From Bacteroidales bacterium (GTDB lineage: Bacteria; Bacteroidota; Bacteroidia; Bacteroidales; F082), in assembly GCA_015493525.1 (NCBI GenBank), contig WGCY01000001.1, positions 56,192 to 120,191 on the forward strand: a stretch of 64,000 nucleotides of DNA, in the 5' to 3' direction. The notes beneath the pieces are model-generated. The model made no database searches, was not told where the DNA came from, and saw only the letters and a program-made list of their open reading frames with translations. Of the stretch, positions 1 through 8,758 are shown piece by piece (the first letter of the stretch is position 1; each line of letters starts with the position of its first letter). The position numbers were made by a program, and so were the translations under genes.

Positions 1-1
1 G

Positions 2-1081
2 CTGGTGCATATTACCGACCTTTCCTGGGGACGTATTAACCATCCTTCGGAAATAGTTGATTTGGACCAGAAACTGAAAGTGGTTATCCTTGACTTTGAC
101 GAAAATAAAAAACGAATTGCCCTTGGCCTGAAGCAGCTTACACCTCACCCGTGGGATTCGCTTGACGAAAACCTGAAGGTGGGCGATAAAGTGAAAGGCA
201 AAGTGGTTGTTATTGCCGATTACGGTGCCTTCATTGAAATTTCTCCCGGAGTGGAAGGCCTGATTCATGTTTCCGAAATGTCATGGTCACAACATTTGCG
301 TACAGCACAGGATTTCCTGAAAGTGGGCGATGAAGTGGAGGCAGTTATCCTTACCCTCGACCGTGAAGACCGTAAAATGTCCCTCGGTATGCGCCAGTTG
401 ATTCCGGATCCGTGGAAAGATATCCGCGACAGGTATCCTGTTGGTTCCAAACATTCGGCCACCGTTCGTAACTTTACCAACTTTGGTATTTTTGTGGAGA
501 TTGAAGAAGGTGTGGATGGTTTGATCCATATCAGCGACCTTTCCTGGTCGAAGAAAATCAAACATCCGGCTGAATTTACCAAAATCGGTGAGAAAATTGA
601 TGTGGTTGTCCTGGATGTAGATGAAGAAAACCGTCGTTTGAGCCTTGGCCATAAACAGTTAGAGGAAAATCCATGGGATGTCTTCGAAACTGTATTTACT
701 GTCGGCTCGGTTCACGAAGGAACGATTATTACTGTCCTTGACCGCGGTGCTGTGGTTTCTTTGCCTTATGGTGTGGAAGGGTTTGTTCCTTCACGTCACA
801 TGAAGAAAGCGGATGGAACAACGGCTAAAATCGAAGAAAAACTCGATTTTAAAGTGATTGAATTTTCCAAGGACAATAAAAAGATTATTCTTTCGCATGT
901 TGAAACTTATCAGGAGCCTGAGAAACGCAAAGGCGCAGGATCGAAGTCTGCTGATACCAAAAGCACCAAACGTGCGGTGAAAAACCTGAATGAGAAAATG
1001 GAGAAAACCACGCTTGGTGACCTCGATGTACTCGCAAACCTGAAATCAGACCTTGAAAAAGAAGAAAAGAAAAATAAATAA
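2..1081 (+). CDS. rpsA: 30S ribosomal protein S1, 3' part
   Basis: This is the C-terminal part of ribosomal protein S1, which binds mRNA on the 30S subunit. The reading frame is open to the left window edge, so the true start lies outside; the GTG at base 5 is an internal valine. At least four S1 (OB-fold) repeats are visible. Each carries the hallmark G(L/F)(I/V)H(I/V)S-(D/E)-(L/M)SW segment followed by an (R/K)(R/K)(L/I/M)SLG strand, for example at residues near 90, 175 and 210 of the visible part. The last repeat is more divergent (VEGFVPSRH). The tail is lysine- and glutamate-rich, as in Bacteroidota S1. A strong intrinsic terminator follows immediately. Confidence 0.96.
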   Translation: MVHITDLSWGRINHPSEIVDLDQKLKVVILDFDENKKRIALGLKQLTPHPWDSLDENLKVGDKVKGKVVVIADYGAFIEISPGVEGLIHVSEMSWSQHLRTAQDFLKVGDEVEAVILTLDREDRKMSLGMRQLIPDPWKDIRDRYPVGSKHSATVRNFTNFGIFVEIEEGVDGLIHISDLSWSKKIKHPAEFTKIGEKIDVVVLDVDEENRRLSLGHKQLEENPWDVFETVFTVGSVHEGTIITVLDRGAVVSLPYGVEGFVPSRHMKKADGTTAKIEEKLDFKVIEFSKDNKKIILSHVETYQEPEKRKGAGSKSADTKSTKRAVKNLNEKMEKTTLGDLDVLANLKSDLEKEEKKNK

Positions 1082-1099
1082 TTTCTTTTTTCATTGAGT

Positions 1100-1136
1100 A
1101 AAAAATCCTTTCCCTTTGCGGAGAGGATTTTTTTTT
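1100..1136 (+). terminator. Rho-independent terminator after rpsA
   Basis: AAAAAATCCT (1100-1109) pairs with AGGATTTTTT (1124-1133), a 10-bp stem with a 14-nt loop, followed by more T residues. It lies 19 nt after the rpsA stop codon. Confidence 0.85.
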
Positions 1137-1162
1137 GTTACTTTGAAAAGCAAAAGGTTGTT

Positions 1163-2080
1163 ATGACAGATTTTCAGGTTACCATACTGGGAAACGGCTC
1201 AGCTGTGCCAACAGCATACCAGAACCTTTCGGCGCAGTTGGTACAGTACGGACATCGCCGTTTTTTGGTTGACTGTGGTGAGGGTACCCAAATGCAAATG
1301 ATAAAATATCAGGTCTCCCGTAAGAACCTGTCGCATATTTTTATCAGCCATTTGCACGGCGACCATTATTTCGGGTTGGTTGGCCTGGTTTCTACAATGC
1401 ATCTTTTTGGGCGCGAACAGCCCTTGCATATTTACGGCCCGGAGCCGCTGGAAGAAATTATTCAGCGGCAGATGGATGCCTCTGATACACGATTGAAGTT
1501 TCCGCTCGTTTTTCATGTATTACAAAAAGCCGGAAAAATATATTCCGATAATAATTTGGAAATCAGTTGCTTCCCCTTGAACCACCGGATAGCAACCTTT
1601 GGATTTGTGTTTCGTGAAAAAGAAAGGGAACGGAACCTGCAGAAGGATTTTGTAAGACGTTATTCTCCCGGGGTTGAGCAAATGCACCGGATAAAACAAG
1701 GGGCGGATTTTTTACTTCCGGATGGGGACGTTCTCAGAAATGAAGACATTACGCTCGATCCGCCTTTGTCCCGAAGTTATGCTTATTGTTCCGATACATT
1801 GTTTGACCCGGACATTGTCCCTTTTGTCCGGTCGGTAGATTTGCTTTATCACGAAGCTACTTTTGATGATGCCATGGCTGATATTGCTGCCGAAAAATAC
1901 CACGCGACGGCGCGTCAGGCGGCACAGATAGCCAAAGCGGCCTCTGTGGGGGAGCTGCTGCTGGGCCATTTCTCGGCCCGTTTTTCGGATACTGCCCACT
2001 TGCTGGAAGAGGCCCGTGGGGTGTTCAAAAACACAAGAAAAAGTGGGGAGGGCATGACCTATAAACTGAGTACGAGATAA
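1163..2080 (+). CDS. rnz: Ribonuclease Z
   Basis: tRNA 3'-endonuclease of the metallo-beta-lactamase fold; it trims 3' trailers from tRNA precursors in the cytoplasm. The protein is 305 aa, the usual size of the short RNase Z form. The zinc motif HxHxDH is intact (H63, H65, D67, H68 in ISHLHGDHYF). N-terminal LGNGSAVP and later GHFSAR and YHATA segments also fit the family. An in-frame TTG at 1094 would add 23 residues, but that extension overlaps the rpsA terminator; the ATG at 1163 puts the family-typical MTDFQVTILG at the N-terminus, so it was chosen. Confidence 0.95.
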   Translation: MTDFQVTILGNGSAVPTAYQNLSAQLVQYGHRRFLVDCGEGTQMQMIKYQVSRKNLSHIFISHLHGDHYFGLVGLVSTMHLFGREQPLHIYGPEPLEEIIQRQMDASDTRLKFPLVFHVLQKAGKIYSDNNLEISCFPLNHRIATFGFVFREKERERNLQKDFVRRYSPGVEQMHRIKQGADFLLPDGDVLRNEDITLDPPLSRSYAYCSDTLFDPDIVPFVRSVDLLYHEATFDDAMADIAAEKYHATARQAAQIAKAASVGELLLGHFSARFSDTAHLLEEARGVFKNTRKSGEGMTYKLSTR

Positions 2081-2124
2081 GTCTCAGGTTAAAACCGAAC
2101 GCAGCGGATTATCCGTGCAGAATC

Positions 2125-2682
2125 TTATTTCTTTTGTGTATGCATCCCGTTTTTTCCCTGTTCTTCAGCTACTGCTTTGAGATGGTTAAGGCCTTTTTCC
2201 AAAACGGGTTTCATCATTTTTTTCAAAACTGTTCCCACCCATCTTCCCAGGGGATAATTTAATTTTAGGATATGCAATTGCCATTGTACGGTTGTATGCC
2301 CGTTGTTATCTGCAAAAGTCCAGTGTCCTTCTACGGTTCCTGGTGTCCCGAAGTCGAGTTTCGTTTCTATGAGCCGGTCAGGGATGCAATTGGTGATGGC
2401 CATGTGCCCTTTTCCAAGCCGTTCACTGACCCATGTTCGTTGGGCACCCACACCTTTTACCGGCCCGGAATACGTATTCTTCATGGTTGAGTCGTTTTCA
2501 AAAGGCGACCACGCTTTCCGTTTTTTCAAAGTGTTCACCTGAAGAAAGACAACATGGACAGGTGCATTTATTTCTGTGGAGGATTTTATGGTAACGTTGT
2601 CGGGCAGAAAAATCGGTATGGCGAGGAAAAGAACAATAACCACCGCAATAATTTGAACGGTAAGGCGCAGAGAAGCTTTCAT
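2125..2682 (-). CDS. Membrane-anchored SRPBCC (START-like) protein
   Basis: Small protein of 185 aa with one N-terminal hydrophobic anchor (about residues 5-25, ending in a P-I-F-L-P segment) followed by a single SRPBCC/polyketide-cyclase-type domain. Family features seen are the beta-1 segment STEINAPVHVVF, the AWSPF segment, and the pattern G-x-W-x-F-A-D-N-x-x-x-T-x-V-x-W. Members of this fold bind hydrophobic ligands, but no ligand can be assigned here. An upstream in-frame ATG at 2703 would overlap the stop of the aminotransferase gene by 11 nt; the ATG at 2682 leaves a 10-nt gap and starts the membrane segment in a typical way. It is probably co-transcribed with the upstream patB-like gene. 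Confidence 0.75.
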   Translation of the reverse strand: MKASLRLTVQIIAVVIVLFLAIPIFLPDNVTIKSSTEINAPVHVVFLQVNTLKKRKAWSPFENDSTMKNTYSGPVKGVGAQRTWVSERLGKGHMAITNCIPDRLIETKLDFGTPGTVEGHWTFADNNGHTTVQWQLHILKLNYPLGRWVGTVLKKMMKPVLEKGLNHLKAVAEEQGKNGMHTQKK

Positions 2683-2692
2683 TTTTTTGTTT

Positions 2693-3862
2693 TTAATGTC
2701 CAAAAACCTTTTTCATACGCTGGCAGGCTTCTTCCACAATACTCCGGGGTGCTGCCAGGTTCATCCGCTGAAAACCTTGTCCGCCCTGCCCGAATACAGG
2801 CCCGTGGCTGAATCCCAGTTTTGCTTCGAGGATTAACTTATCTTTAATTTGTTTGTCGGAAAGTCCTGTCTCCCGAAAATCGAGCCAGGCAAGATAAGTT
2901 GCCTCCGGGTGGGTAAGCTTGATGTCGGGAAGCTCTTTTTTCAGAAATTCGGAGAGAAAGGTGAAATTGCCCTGTACGTATTGCATGAGCTCATCTACCC
3001 ATTTCCCGCCCTGTTGATAACCTGCGGTGGAAGCGATGGCCCCGAAAAAGTTCCCTTTGAGGATATGTAGCTGCTGTAATGTTTTTTGAAAACGTTTTCG
3101 CAGTTCCTTATTGGGAATAATAACGGAGGAAGTAGAAAGCCCGGCAATGTTAAAAGTCTTGCTGGGGGCAAGGCAGGTTATGGTAATGTCGGCTATTTCT
3201 TCAGAAAGCGTTGCCATGGGATGATGTTTGAATCCCGGAAGGATAAGGTCGTTGTGTATTTCATCCGAGACGATAATTACCCTGTTGCGTACACAAATCT
3301 CACCAATGGTTTTCAATTCATCTTTTGTCCAGCATCTGCCGGTAGGATTGTGCGGGTGGGACAATAAGATCATCTTGGCTTTCTTTGCCTTTTCTTCCAG
3401 ATCGTTGAAATCAATCTTGTAATGACCTTTATCATTGATTAACAGATTGTTGAACTGCTTACGCTTATTGTTGCCAATGGCTTCAAAGAAAGGGAAATAG
3501 ACAGGTGGCTGTACAATGATGCCATCGTTTTCAGTCGTATAACTCAATACGGAAAAGTTGATGGCCGGTACGATGCCCGGTGAAAAACTAATCCATTCTT
3601 TTCTGATGCCCCATTGATGGCGTGTTTTCACCCAGTTGATAATGGCCTGAAAGTATGCGTCGGACATAAAAGAATAACCGTAAACGGGATGATTGGCTCT
3701 TTTTACGACAGCATTTTGGATGAAGTCAGGAACTTCAAAATCCATATCGGCAACCCACATGGGGAGCACATCGGCCCGCCCGAAAATAGCCTCTCTGCCA
3801 TCGTATTTTACACAATCGGTATTTTCCCGTTGAATAATCTTATCGAAGTTGTATTGACTCAT
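2693..3862 (-). CDS. PatB/MalY-family PLP-dependent aminotransferase / cystathionine beta-lyase
   Basis: Fold-type I PLP enzyme of 389 aa, the normal full length. The PLP lysine is K235 in LAPSKTFNIAG; the cofactor-binding aspartate is in SDEIHNDL (about 199-206). The N-terminal pattern REAIFGRADVLPMWVADMDF and the central HPHNPTGR motif are those of the MalY/PatB subgroup, whose studied members cleave cystathionine or cysteine S-conjugates (C-S beta-lyase). The substrate here is inferred from the family only. A minus-7 element sits about 40 nt upstream on the same strand. Confidence 0.9.
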   Translation of the reverse strand: MSQYNFDKIIQRENTDCVKYDGREAIFGRADVLPMWVADMDFEVPDFIQNAVVKRANHPVYGYSFMSDAYFQAIINWVKTRHQWGIRKEWISFSPGIVPAINFSVLSYTTENDGIIVQPPVYFPFFEAIGNNKRKQFNNLLINDKGHYKIDFNDLEEKAKKAKMILLSHPHNPTGRCWTKDELKTIGEICVRNRVIIVSDEIHNDLILPGFKHHPMATLSEEIADITITCLAPSKTFNIAGLSTSSVIIPNKELRKRFQKTLQQLHILKGNFFGAIASTAGYQQGGKWVDELMQYVQGNFTFLSEFLKKELPDIKLTHPEATYLAWLDFRETGLSDKQIKDKLILEAKLGFSHGPVFGQGGQGFQRMNLAAPRSIVEEACQRMKKVFGH

Positions 3863-3899
3863 CTGTTTCTGTTTGTATTGCTTTAACAGCTTGCGAATT

Positions 3900-3907
3900 C
3901 AAAAGTA
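3900..3907 (-). promoter_or_regulatory. Minus-7 element upstream of patB-like gene
   Basis: Reads TACTTTTG on the minus strand, matching TAnnTTTG, the Bacteroidota sigma-ABfr minus-7 consensus. It places transcription start roughly 30 nt before the ATG at 3862. No clear TTTG was found at the minus-33 position. Confidence 0.5.
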
Positions 3908-4047
3908 CATCTTTTTTATCTCCTGTGCGGGCTTTTTTTAAGGAGGCTATCTGTATCCCTGAAAAATAAGGAATTCAGGATGGTTATCGCGAAAATTTTT
4001 CGACCTTTGTTCACCGTTTTTCAGAAACGTAACGCAAAATAAAGCAG

Positions 4048-4491
4048 ATGAAACAGGAAACAATAGAGGACAGGAAAAACCTGGCGATGTTGAAAGAAGT
4101 TATCCAGCATGTGATGCCGGTGAATAAATTGCTCGGTATCGAGATTTTGAAATTGAAAAAAGGATATGCCGAGGTGCGTGTTCCTTTTCAGGAAATGTTT
4201 GTGGGCGATTTTCAACGTGGTTTGTGGCATGGCGGAATTCTTGCGAGTGTGGCCGATACTACCGGCGGACTGGTGGCACTGAGTATGGCAAAGCCTTCGG
4301 ACCAGGTAAATACGGTAGATATGCGGATCGATTACCTTCACGGTGCCATAGAAGCCGATGTGTACGGGGAGGCTGAACTGGTCAAGTCGGGCAAGCGGAT
4401 TATCCTGGCCGATGTGAAACTTTTTCAGAAACACCAGAAAGAACCGGTTGTGGTAGCGCGCTGTGCTTTTAGTATTTTAAGAAAGCAATAA
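4048..4491 (+). CDS. Hotdog-fold thioesterase, PaaI family
   Basis: Single hotdog-domain protein of 147 aa. The HGG signature (residues 61-63 in GLWHGGILASVADTTGG) and the catalytic-type aspartate D70 at the start of the central helix are intact, as in PaaI and YbgC-like acyl-CoA thioesterases. It probably hydrolyses an acyl- or aryl-CoA thioester; the substrate cannot be read from sequence. It stands alone between divergent patB-like and convergent dnaN. Confidence 0.85.
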   Translation: MKQETIEDRKNLAMLKEVIQHVMPVNKLLGIEILKLKKGYAEVRVPFQEMFVGDFQRGLWHGGILASVADTTGGLVALSMAKPSDQVNTVDMRIDYLHGAIEADVYGEAELVKSGKRIILADVKLFQKHQKEPVVVARCAFSILRKQ

Positions 4492-4541
4492 CAAAAAACA
4501 GCCATTAAACCCCGAAACAGGAATTCGTGGTTTAATGGCTG
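4491..4541 (-). terminator. Intrinsic terminator of dnaN
   Basis: A perfect 13-bp inverted repeat, CAGCCATTAAACC (4499-4511) and GGTTTAATGGCTG (4529-4541). Read on the minus strand it is followed by TGTTTTTTGTT, a proper U-tract, so it ends dnaN transcription. There is no T-run on the plus side. Confidence 0.85.
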
Positions 4542-4571
4542 CAAAATGATTTGTATCCGTGATTTCTTTGG

Positions 4572-5702
4572 CTACTGCGTGAGCATCACCGGCATAATGA
4601 GCATGAGGATATCCTCCGCTTCATTGCTGTTGGTATCGGGAAGAATGATTCCTGCACGGTTGGGGGCCGACAATTCCAAATCAATATTTTCCGCTTCCAG
4701 CGTGCTGAGCATCTCCTGCATGAACTTGGAGTTAAAGCCTATTTCAATGTCTTCTCCGGAGTAGTTGCAGGTCAGGCGTTCCTTGGCATTGCTCGAATAG
4801 TCAATATCTTCGGCTGTAAGCACCAACTCCTGGCCGGATATCTTGAACCGTACCTGATGTGTGGATTTGCTTCCGAAAATGGCCACACGGCGCAACGAGT
4901 CCAGCAGGTTTTTCCTGTTTATCACCAGCTTGAACGGGTTTTGCGTGGGAATAACTGCTTCGTAATTAGGGTATTTCCCATCGATAAGCCGGCAAACCAT
5001 GGTGGCATCATCAAACTGGAAGACAGCATTGGTATCGTTGTACTCCATTTTTACTTCCATTTCGGTATCATCGGGCATAATGTTTTTCAAATGGTTTAAA
5101 GGCTTCTTGGGCAGGATAAAAGAAGCGTTTTTTTCTGATTTTACATCATGGCGGCGGTAGCGGACCAGTTTATGGGCATCGGTGGCAACAAAATTCATGT
5201 GATCCTGTTCTATTTCGCAAAATACACCTGACATCACCGGACGAAGTTCGTCGGTACCGGTGGCAAAAAGTGTTTTTCCAAATGCGTTCACCAACATAGA
5301 AGCGTTCAGGTCAACAGTAACCGTGTTTTCCAGTTTGGGAATTTGCGGAAATTCATCACTGTTATGGCCAATCAGTTTATATTTTCCTTCACCGGCAAGC
5401 AACTGTATCTCTTGTGAGCCCATGTCTACAGAAAAAGTAACAGGAATGTTTGGGAAAGTCTTGGTAATGTCCAGCAACATACGGGCAGGAATAGCAATTT
5501 TTCCCGGGTTTTCGGCCATGTCAACCTGAACAACAACCGAAATGGTGGTTTCGAGGTCGGAGGCGGTTATTTTCAACGATTTCTCTTCCGAGAGTTCAAA
5601 TAAAAAATCATCGAGAATGGGAAGGGTGTTGCTGTTGCTCATTACGCCGCTGATTTTTTGCAAACTCTTCAGCAGGCTTGTACTTGATATGATAAATTTC
5701 AT
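4572..5702 (-). CDS. dnaN: DNA polymerase III subunit beta (sliding clamp)
   Basis: Ring-shaped processivity clamp for DNA polymerase III. The protein is 376 aa with the three clamp domains expected for full length (about 1-120, 130-245, 250-376). Recognisable segments are LPILDDF, FATGTDELRPVMSGVF, FVATDAHKLVRY and the C-terminal LIMPVMLTQ, which corresponds to the MPMR-type end forming the partner-binding pocket. The gene is monocistronic here and is not next to dnaA or recF. Confidence 0.97.
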   Translation of the reverse strand: MKFIISSTSLLKSLQKISGVMSNSNTLPILDDFLFELSEEKSLKITASDLETTISVVVQVDMAENPGKIAIPARMLLDITKTFPNIPVTFSVDMGSQEIQLLAGEGKYKLIGHNSDEFPQIPKLENTVTVDLNASMLVNAFGKTLFATGTDELRPVMSGVFCEIEQDHMNFVATDAHKLVRYRRHDVKSEKNASFILPKKPLNHLKNIMPDDTEMEVKMEYNDTNAVFQFDDATMVCRLIDGKYPNYEAVIPTQNPFKLVINRKNLLDSLRRVAIFGSKSTHQVRFKISGQELVLTAEDIDYSSNAKERLTCNYSGEDIEIGFNSKFMQEMLSTLEAENIDLELSAPNRAGIILPDTNSNEAEDILMLIMPVMLTQ

Positions 5703-5832
5703 GGTGTTAAAATTTTCTTTATCTGTAATAAATGTTTGAAAAGGTAAAAGTAAAAATTTCTATTGAGTTTTTACCGCTCCGGTCAAATAAGTTTTCCACA
5801 ATTATTGCTGTAAAATTATTGCGAATTAATAA

Positions 5833-5840
5833 TACTTTTG
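5833..5840 (+). promoter_or_regulatory. Minus-7 element for the GT2 gene at 5858
   Basis: TACTTTTG, a match to TAnnTTTG, 17 nt before the ATG. A minus-33 TTTG at proper spacing was not found. This implies a very short 5' leader. Confidence 0.5.
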
Positions 5841-5857
5841 CAATTTAAGATAATACA

Positions 5858-6667
5858 ATGGCAAGAGACATAGAGATATCGGTAATTATCCCGTTTTATA
5901 AAAAGATTGATTTTCTCAGGTTGATATTTCAGGGGCTTTCCCGGCAGAGTTTTAGAAACTTTGAAGTAATTGTTGCTGAAGACGACGATGCCCGGGAGAC
6001 GATAGATTTTTTGGAAACGGTAAAAAAAAGGGCGTCATTTCCTTTGCAACATGTTTTTCATAAAGACAATGGATTTCAAAAAAGCAAGATTATGAATAAA
6101 GCGATTGCTGTGGCAAGAGCTGAGTTCCTTGTTTTTCTTGATGGAGACTGTATTCCTCACCGGCATTTTCTGAAAGAATATCATAAAAACAGGGCAGGTG
6201 ACCTTGCCTTGTTTGGGCGAAGGGTGAAGTTGAGCGAAAAAATTACACGGAAATTAATTGCCGAGAATTCAATAAAGAAGATAAAATTACTCAACCTTGT
6301 ATTGTCCGGTTCTGACCGGATAGAGGATGGGCTGTACCTCCCGTTCAGGTCGTACAAAAATGCCTACCGGGGCATTTGTGGCTGTAACTGGGGCGTCGAA
6401 AAAAGATACCTAATGGCCATAAACGGGCATGATGAAGATTATGTCCATGCTGGTGTTGCTGAAGATGTTGATATTGAATGGCGGCTGATAAAGTATGGCT
6501 TAAAATTAAAGAAGATGAAAAATAAAGCCATTGTCTATCATTTGCACCACGAAGCAAATTATACTCATGAGCAGGAGCTTATCAACTTAAAATTACTGGA
6601 TAAAAAGAAAGAAACAGGAGAGGTTTTTTGCAAAAACGGGATAACCAAACGGGGAGGTTTAGTTTAA
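5858..6667 (+). CDS. Glycosyltransferase family 2 with C-terminal galactosyltransferase-like domain
   Basis: Inverting GT-A fold glycosyltransferase of 269 aa. The N-terminal nucleotide-sugar domain contains SVIIPFYKK, the EDDD acidic cluster, and the metal-binding DGD motif (D95-G-D97). The second half has GICGCNWGVEK and the GVAEDVDIEWRL segment of the Glyco_transf_7C type, carrying the catalytic acidic residues. Such proteins usually act in lipooligosaccharide core or capsule assembly on the cytoplasmic side of the inner membrane. Donor and acceptor are unknown. It is convergent with another GT2 gene. Confidence 0.85.
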   Translation: MARDIEISVIIPFYKKIDFLRLIFQGLSRQSFRNFEVIVAEDDDARETIDFLETVKKRASFPLQHVFHKDNGFQKSKIMNKAIAVARAEFLVFLDGDCIPHRHFLKEYHKNRAGDLALFGRRVKLSEKITRKLIAENSIKKIKLLNLVLSGSDRIEDGLYLPFRSYKNAYRGICGCNWGVEKRYLMAINGHDEDYVHAGVAEDVDIEWRLIKYGLKLKKMKNKAIVYHLHHEANYTHEQELINLKLLDKKKETGEVFCKNGITKRGGLV

Positions 6668-6695
6668 GGCTGCCGAATATTTTCAACAGGCCTGG

Positions 6696-7586
6696 CTATT
6701 GCCGGTAATGTTGATGAATTCCATTTTCACAATACTTTAATTTTTGTTTTATCGTTTTTTGGAGCAACGCAACATTTTCACTGTTTGCATTCCCTTCTTT
6801 GTGGTATAGATGGTATTGTATCGCCCTGAATGTAAGGTTTCTCCTTTTTACACCTGCATTAAACAACCGTTCGGCAAATTCACTGTCTTCTTTGCCCCAG
6901 GTATTAAAATCTTCATTAAACCCATTCACTTTTAAGATATCACTTTTGAACAATGAAAAATTACATCCCCTGATTCCACTATGGCTTCTACTTCTGCGGA
7001 TACAGTAAATTTTGGATGCTATTGGAATATAAAAACCTTTTGAACGGTTTTTTATATTTGCAGAGAAAACGATATTCTGAATTTTTTTGATTTTATTGTT
7101 TAAAAGTTGTTCTGTTAGCTCTTTGCTAAGAATTACGCGTGAACCTTGGATGTAGTTCTTCTCTTTGGCACAAGCCAGATGATCTTTCACAAATGATTTA
7201 TGCAATAACAAATCCCCATCAATGACTATGATGTAATCACAATCGGACTTTGCTATTGCAATATTGCGGGAGCGGGCTATGCGAAATCCCTTGTCTTCCT
7301 GCCATAAATGTTTAACGGGAATGAAACTATGTTTTGCAAACGCTTTTATTACTTCCCTTGTCTCCTCCCCCGAACCATCATCGGCGACAATAATTTCATC
7401 CGGCGGTACCTCCTGCTGAAGTACGCTTTCCAGGGATTTTAGCAATGCATCGGGACGATTGTACGTTGTGATGATTAAACTGCACGTTAAGCCATTATTT
7501 AAACCTGTTTTCTGGTCGGAACCTGAATTATTATGAAATTGATAATATTTTAACGCTCCTTTCAAATGTTTCTTTTTTATTGCCAT
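6696..7586 (-). CDS. Glycosyltransferase family 2 with galactosyltransferase-like C-terminus
   Basis: GT-A fold glycosyltransferase. The catalytic part starts near residue 33 (CSLIITTYNRPDA), with the donor-binding VADDGSG and metal-binding DGD (D123-G-D125), then a Glyco_transf_7C-like part (GIRGCNFSLFKSD, WGKEDSEFAERL). The 25-30 N-terminal residues are not part of the GT fold. They read as the tail of a KdtX/WaaE-like GT2 (KHLKGALKYYQFHN), whose N-terminal half lies upstream in another frame. The frame stays open upstream to at least 7663, so the ATG at 7586 is only the first available start. The true product may be this single domain or a fusion made if the upstream frameshift is bypassed. 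Confidence 0.8.
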   Translation of the reverse strand: MAIKKKHLKGALKYYQFHNNSGSDQKTGLNNGLTCSLIITTYNRPDALLKSLESVLQQEVPPDEIIVADDGSGEETREVIKAFAKHSFIPVKHLWQEDKGFRIARSRNIAIAKSDCDYIIVIDGDLLLHKSFVKDHLACAKEKNYIQGSRVILSKELTEQLLNNKIKKIQNIVFSANIKNRSKGFYIPIASKIYCIRRSRSHSGIRGCNFSLFKSDILKVNGFNEDFNTWGKEDSEFAERLFNAGVKRRNLTFRAIQYHLYHKEGNANSENVALLQKTIKQKLKYCENGIHQHYRQ

Positions 7587-7627
7587 AGGGCCATGCGTAC
7601 TTTTTTGAAATGTTTTGTTCTCAGGTT

Positions 7628-8035
7628 TTACGGTATTCCTGTTGTAAAGGCGGTTAACGATTTTTTCCCCCGACCATAAAAACGCACGCGCCGCTTTCTG
7701 TCATAGTTGGTCCTTTCAAAGCTGTATATGGTATCATCGCTAAGGTTTTCTTTTTCTAATGCCGATAATAATTGGGGCGATACTACCTCATTACTTTCAA
7801 TAGATAATATCCAATCATTTTTGGCATAGTAAGCAGCCGGGTTTTTAGCAGGTTCCCCATCGGCGGGATTATGTTTGACAAGCCTGACATTTTCAAAATT
7901 GCCGGCAATGGCCAAAGTGCTGTCTGTCGACCCACTATCGAATACAACAACTTCATCAAAAGTTTTCAGGCTTTCAAGGGTTGCGCCAATTGTTTTCTCA
8001 GCATTTTTAACGATGATGACAACTGAAACCTTCAT
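7628..8035 (-). pseudogene. Frameshifted KdtX/WaaE-like GT2 fragment
   Basis: N-terminal 135 aa of a GT2 of the lipopolysaccharide core glucosyltransferase (WaaE/KdtX) type: SVVIIVKNAEKTIG and VVVFDSGSTDST are clear. After RFYGRG the frame runs into an unrelated LTAFTTGIP and stops. Moving one frame back at the G5A6 run (minus strand; plus-strand 7661-7671) restores a family-like continuation, KIVNRLYNR and later KHLKGALKYY. That continuation reads without a stop into the downstream GT2 ORF ending at 6696. The metal-binding DAD expected after SI is replaced by E80-S81-N82, and the usual glycine-rich lysine segment is scrambled, so this half looks inactive. One missing base would account for the frame, as the distance 8035 to 6696 is 446 codons plus 2 nt. 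Confidence 0.75.
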
Positions 8036-8091
8036 AAATTATTTTCTTCAATCTGCAAGCATATTTTAAAATCTAAAAATAGGAAATTATA

Positions 8092-8757
8092 TCAAATGGG
8101 CCGGTTTAATTTCCCGGGAGATAATTTTCTTTTTATTATTTCCAGCATCTCGCTTAAAATCATGGCAGTGGCTCCCCAGACAATTTTGTTGTTCAGAAAA
8201 AAACAAGGAACTTCCACCTCCACTCCCGTACGATGTTTTATGGCTTTTACTGTTTGGTAATCAGGATTGAGAAAATTGTTCAGCTTTATTTCGAGGATGG
8301 CTTTTGTTTCGGTATTGTCCACCTTGAAGGCGGGTTTTTTTTCTGCATATCCCACAAACGGATAGACATCAAAATGGCTGGGGGGAATGTACACCTTTGT
8401 CAGCGCGCCGATAATTTTCACCTGCTCCGGGTCAATACCTGTTTCTTCTTTTGCTTCGCGCAAAGCGGTGGTGCGCAGGTCAACGTCAGACGATTCAAAT
8501 TGTCCTCCCGGCAAGGCGATCTGTCCGCTATGGATACCGTTGTAAGTGGCCCTTTCAATGAGTGTAAACCGGGTATCGTTTCCCCCGGGATAGAACAGGA
8601 TAAGAACGGCACTGGGTTTTGCTTTTTCATCATTTTTTAAATGAAACAGTGCCTCTTTCCTTGTGGGGGGAACCATCGGCATTTGCGCTTTTTCTCCCGG
8701 AAGCGGAAGTTTGAAACTTTCCTTTAAACTACTGATAAATATTTGAAAATCATCCAT
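8092..8757 (-). CDS. CoA pyrophosphatase (NUDIX hydrolase)
   Basis: NUDIX hydrolase of 221 aa. It has the NUDIX box (GGQFE near 84, then REAKEETG near 100-107) preceded by the IHSGQIALPGG segment (R-x6-HxGxxxxPGG) typical of NudL/Pcd1-type coenzyme A diphosphatases. The predicted reaction is CoA to 4'-phosphopantetheine plus 3',5'-ADP. An in-frame ATG at 8796 would lie 38 nt inside the preceding gene. The ATG at 8757 starts one nucleotide after that gene's stop, suggesting translational coupling. Confidence 0.88.
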   Translation of the reverse strand: MDDFQIFISSLKESFKLPLPGEKAQMPMVPPTRKEALFHLKNDEKAKPSAVLILFYPGGNDTRFTLIERATYNGIHSGQIALPGGQFESSDVDLRTTALREAKEETGIDPEQVKIIGALTKVYIPPSHFDVYPFVGYAEKKPAFKVDNTETKAILEIKLNNFLNPDYQTVKAIKHRTGVEVEVPCFFLNNKIVWGATAMILSEMLEIIKRKLSPGKLNRPI

Positions 8758-8758
8758 T

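Noticed and set aside
7661..7671. Programmed -1 frameshift site in the GT2 pair
   Set aside because: The G5A6 run is slippery but is not in a canonical X XXY YYZ register, and the first domain has lost its metal motif. Mutation or phase variation is more likely; kept only as an alternative.
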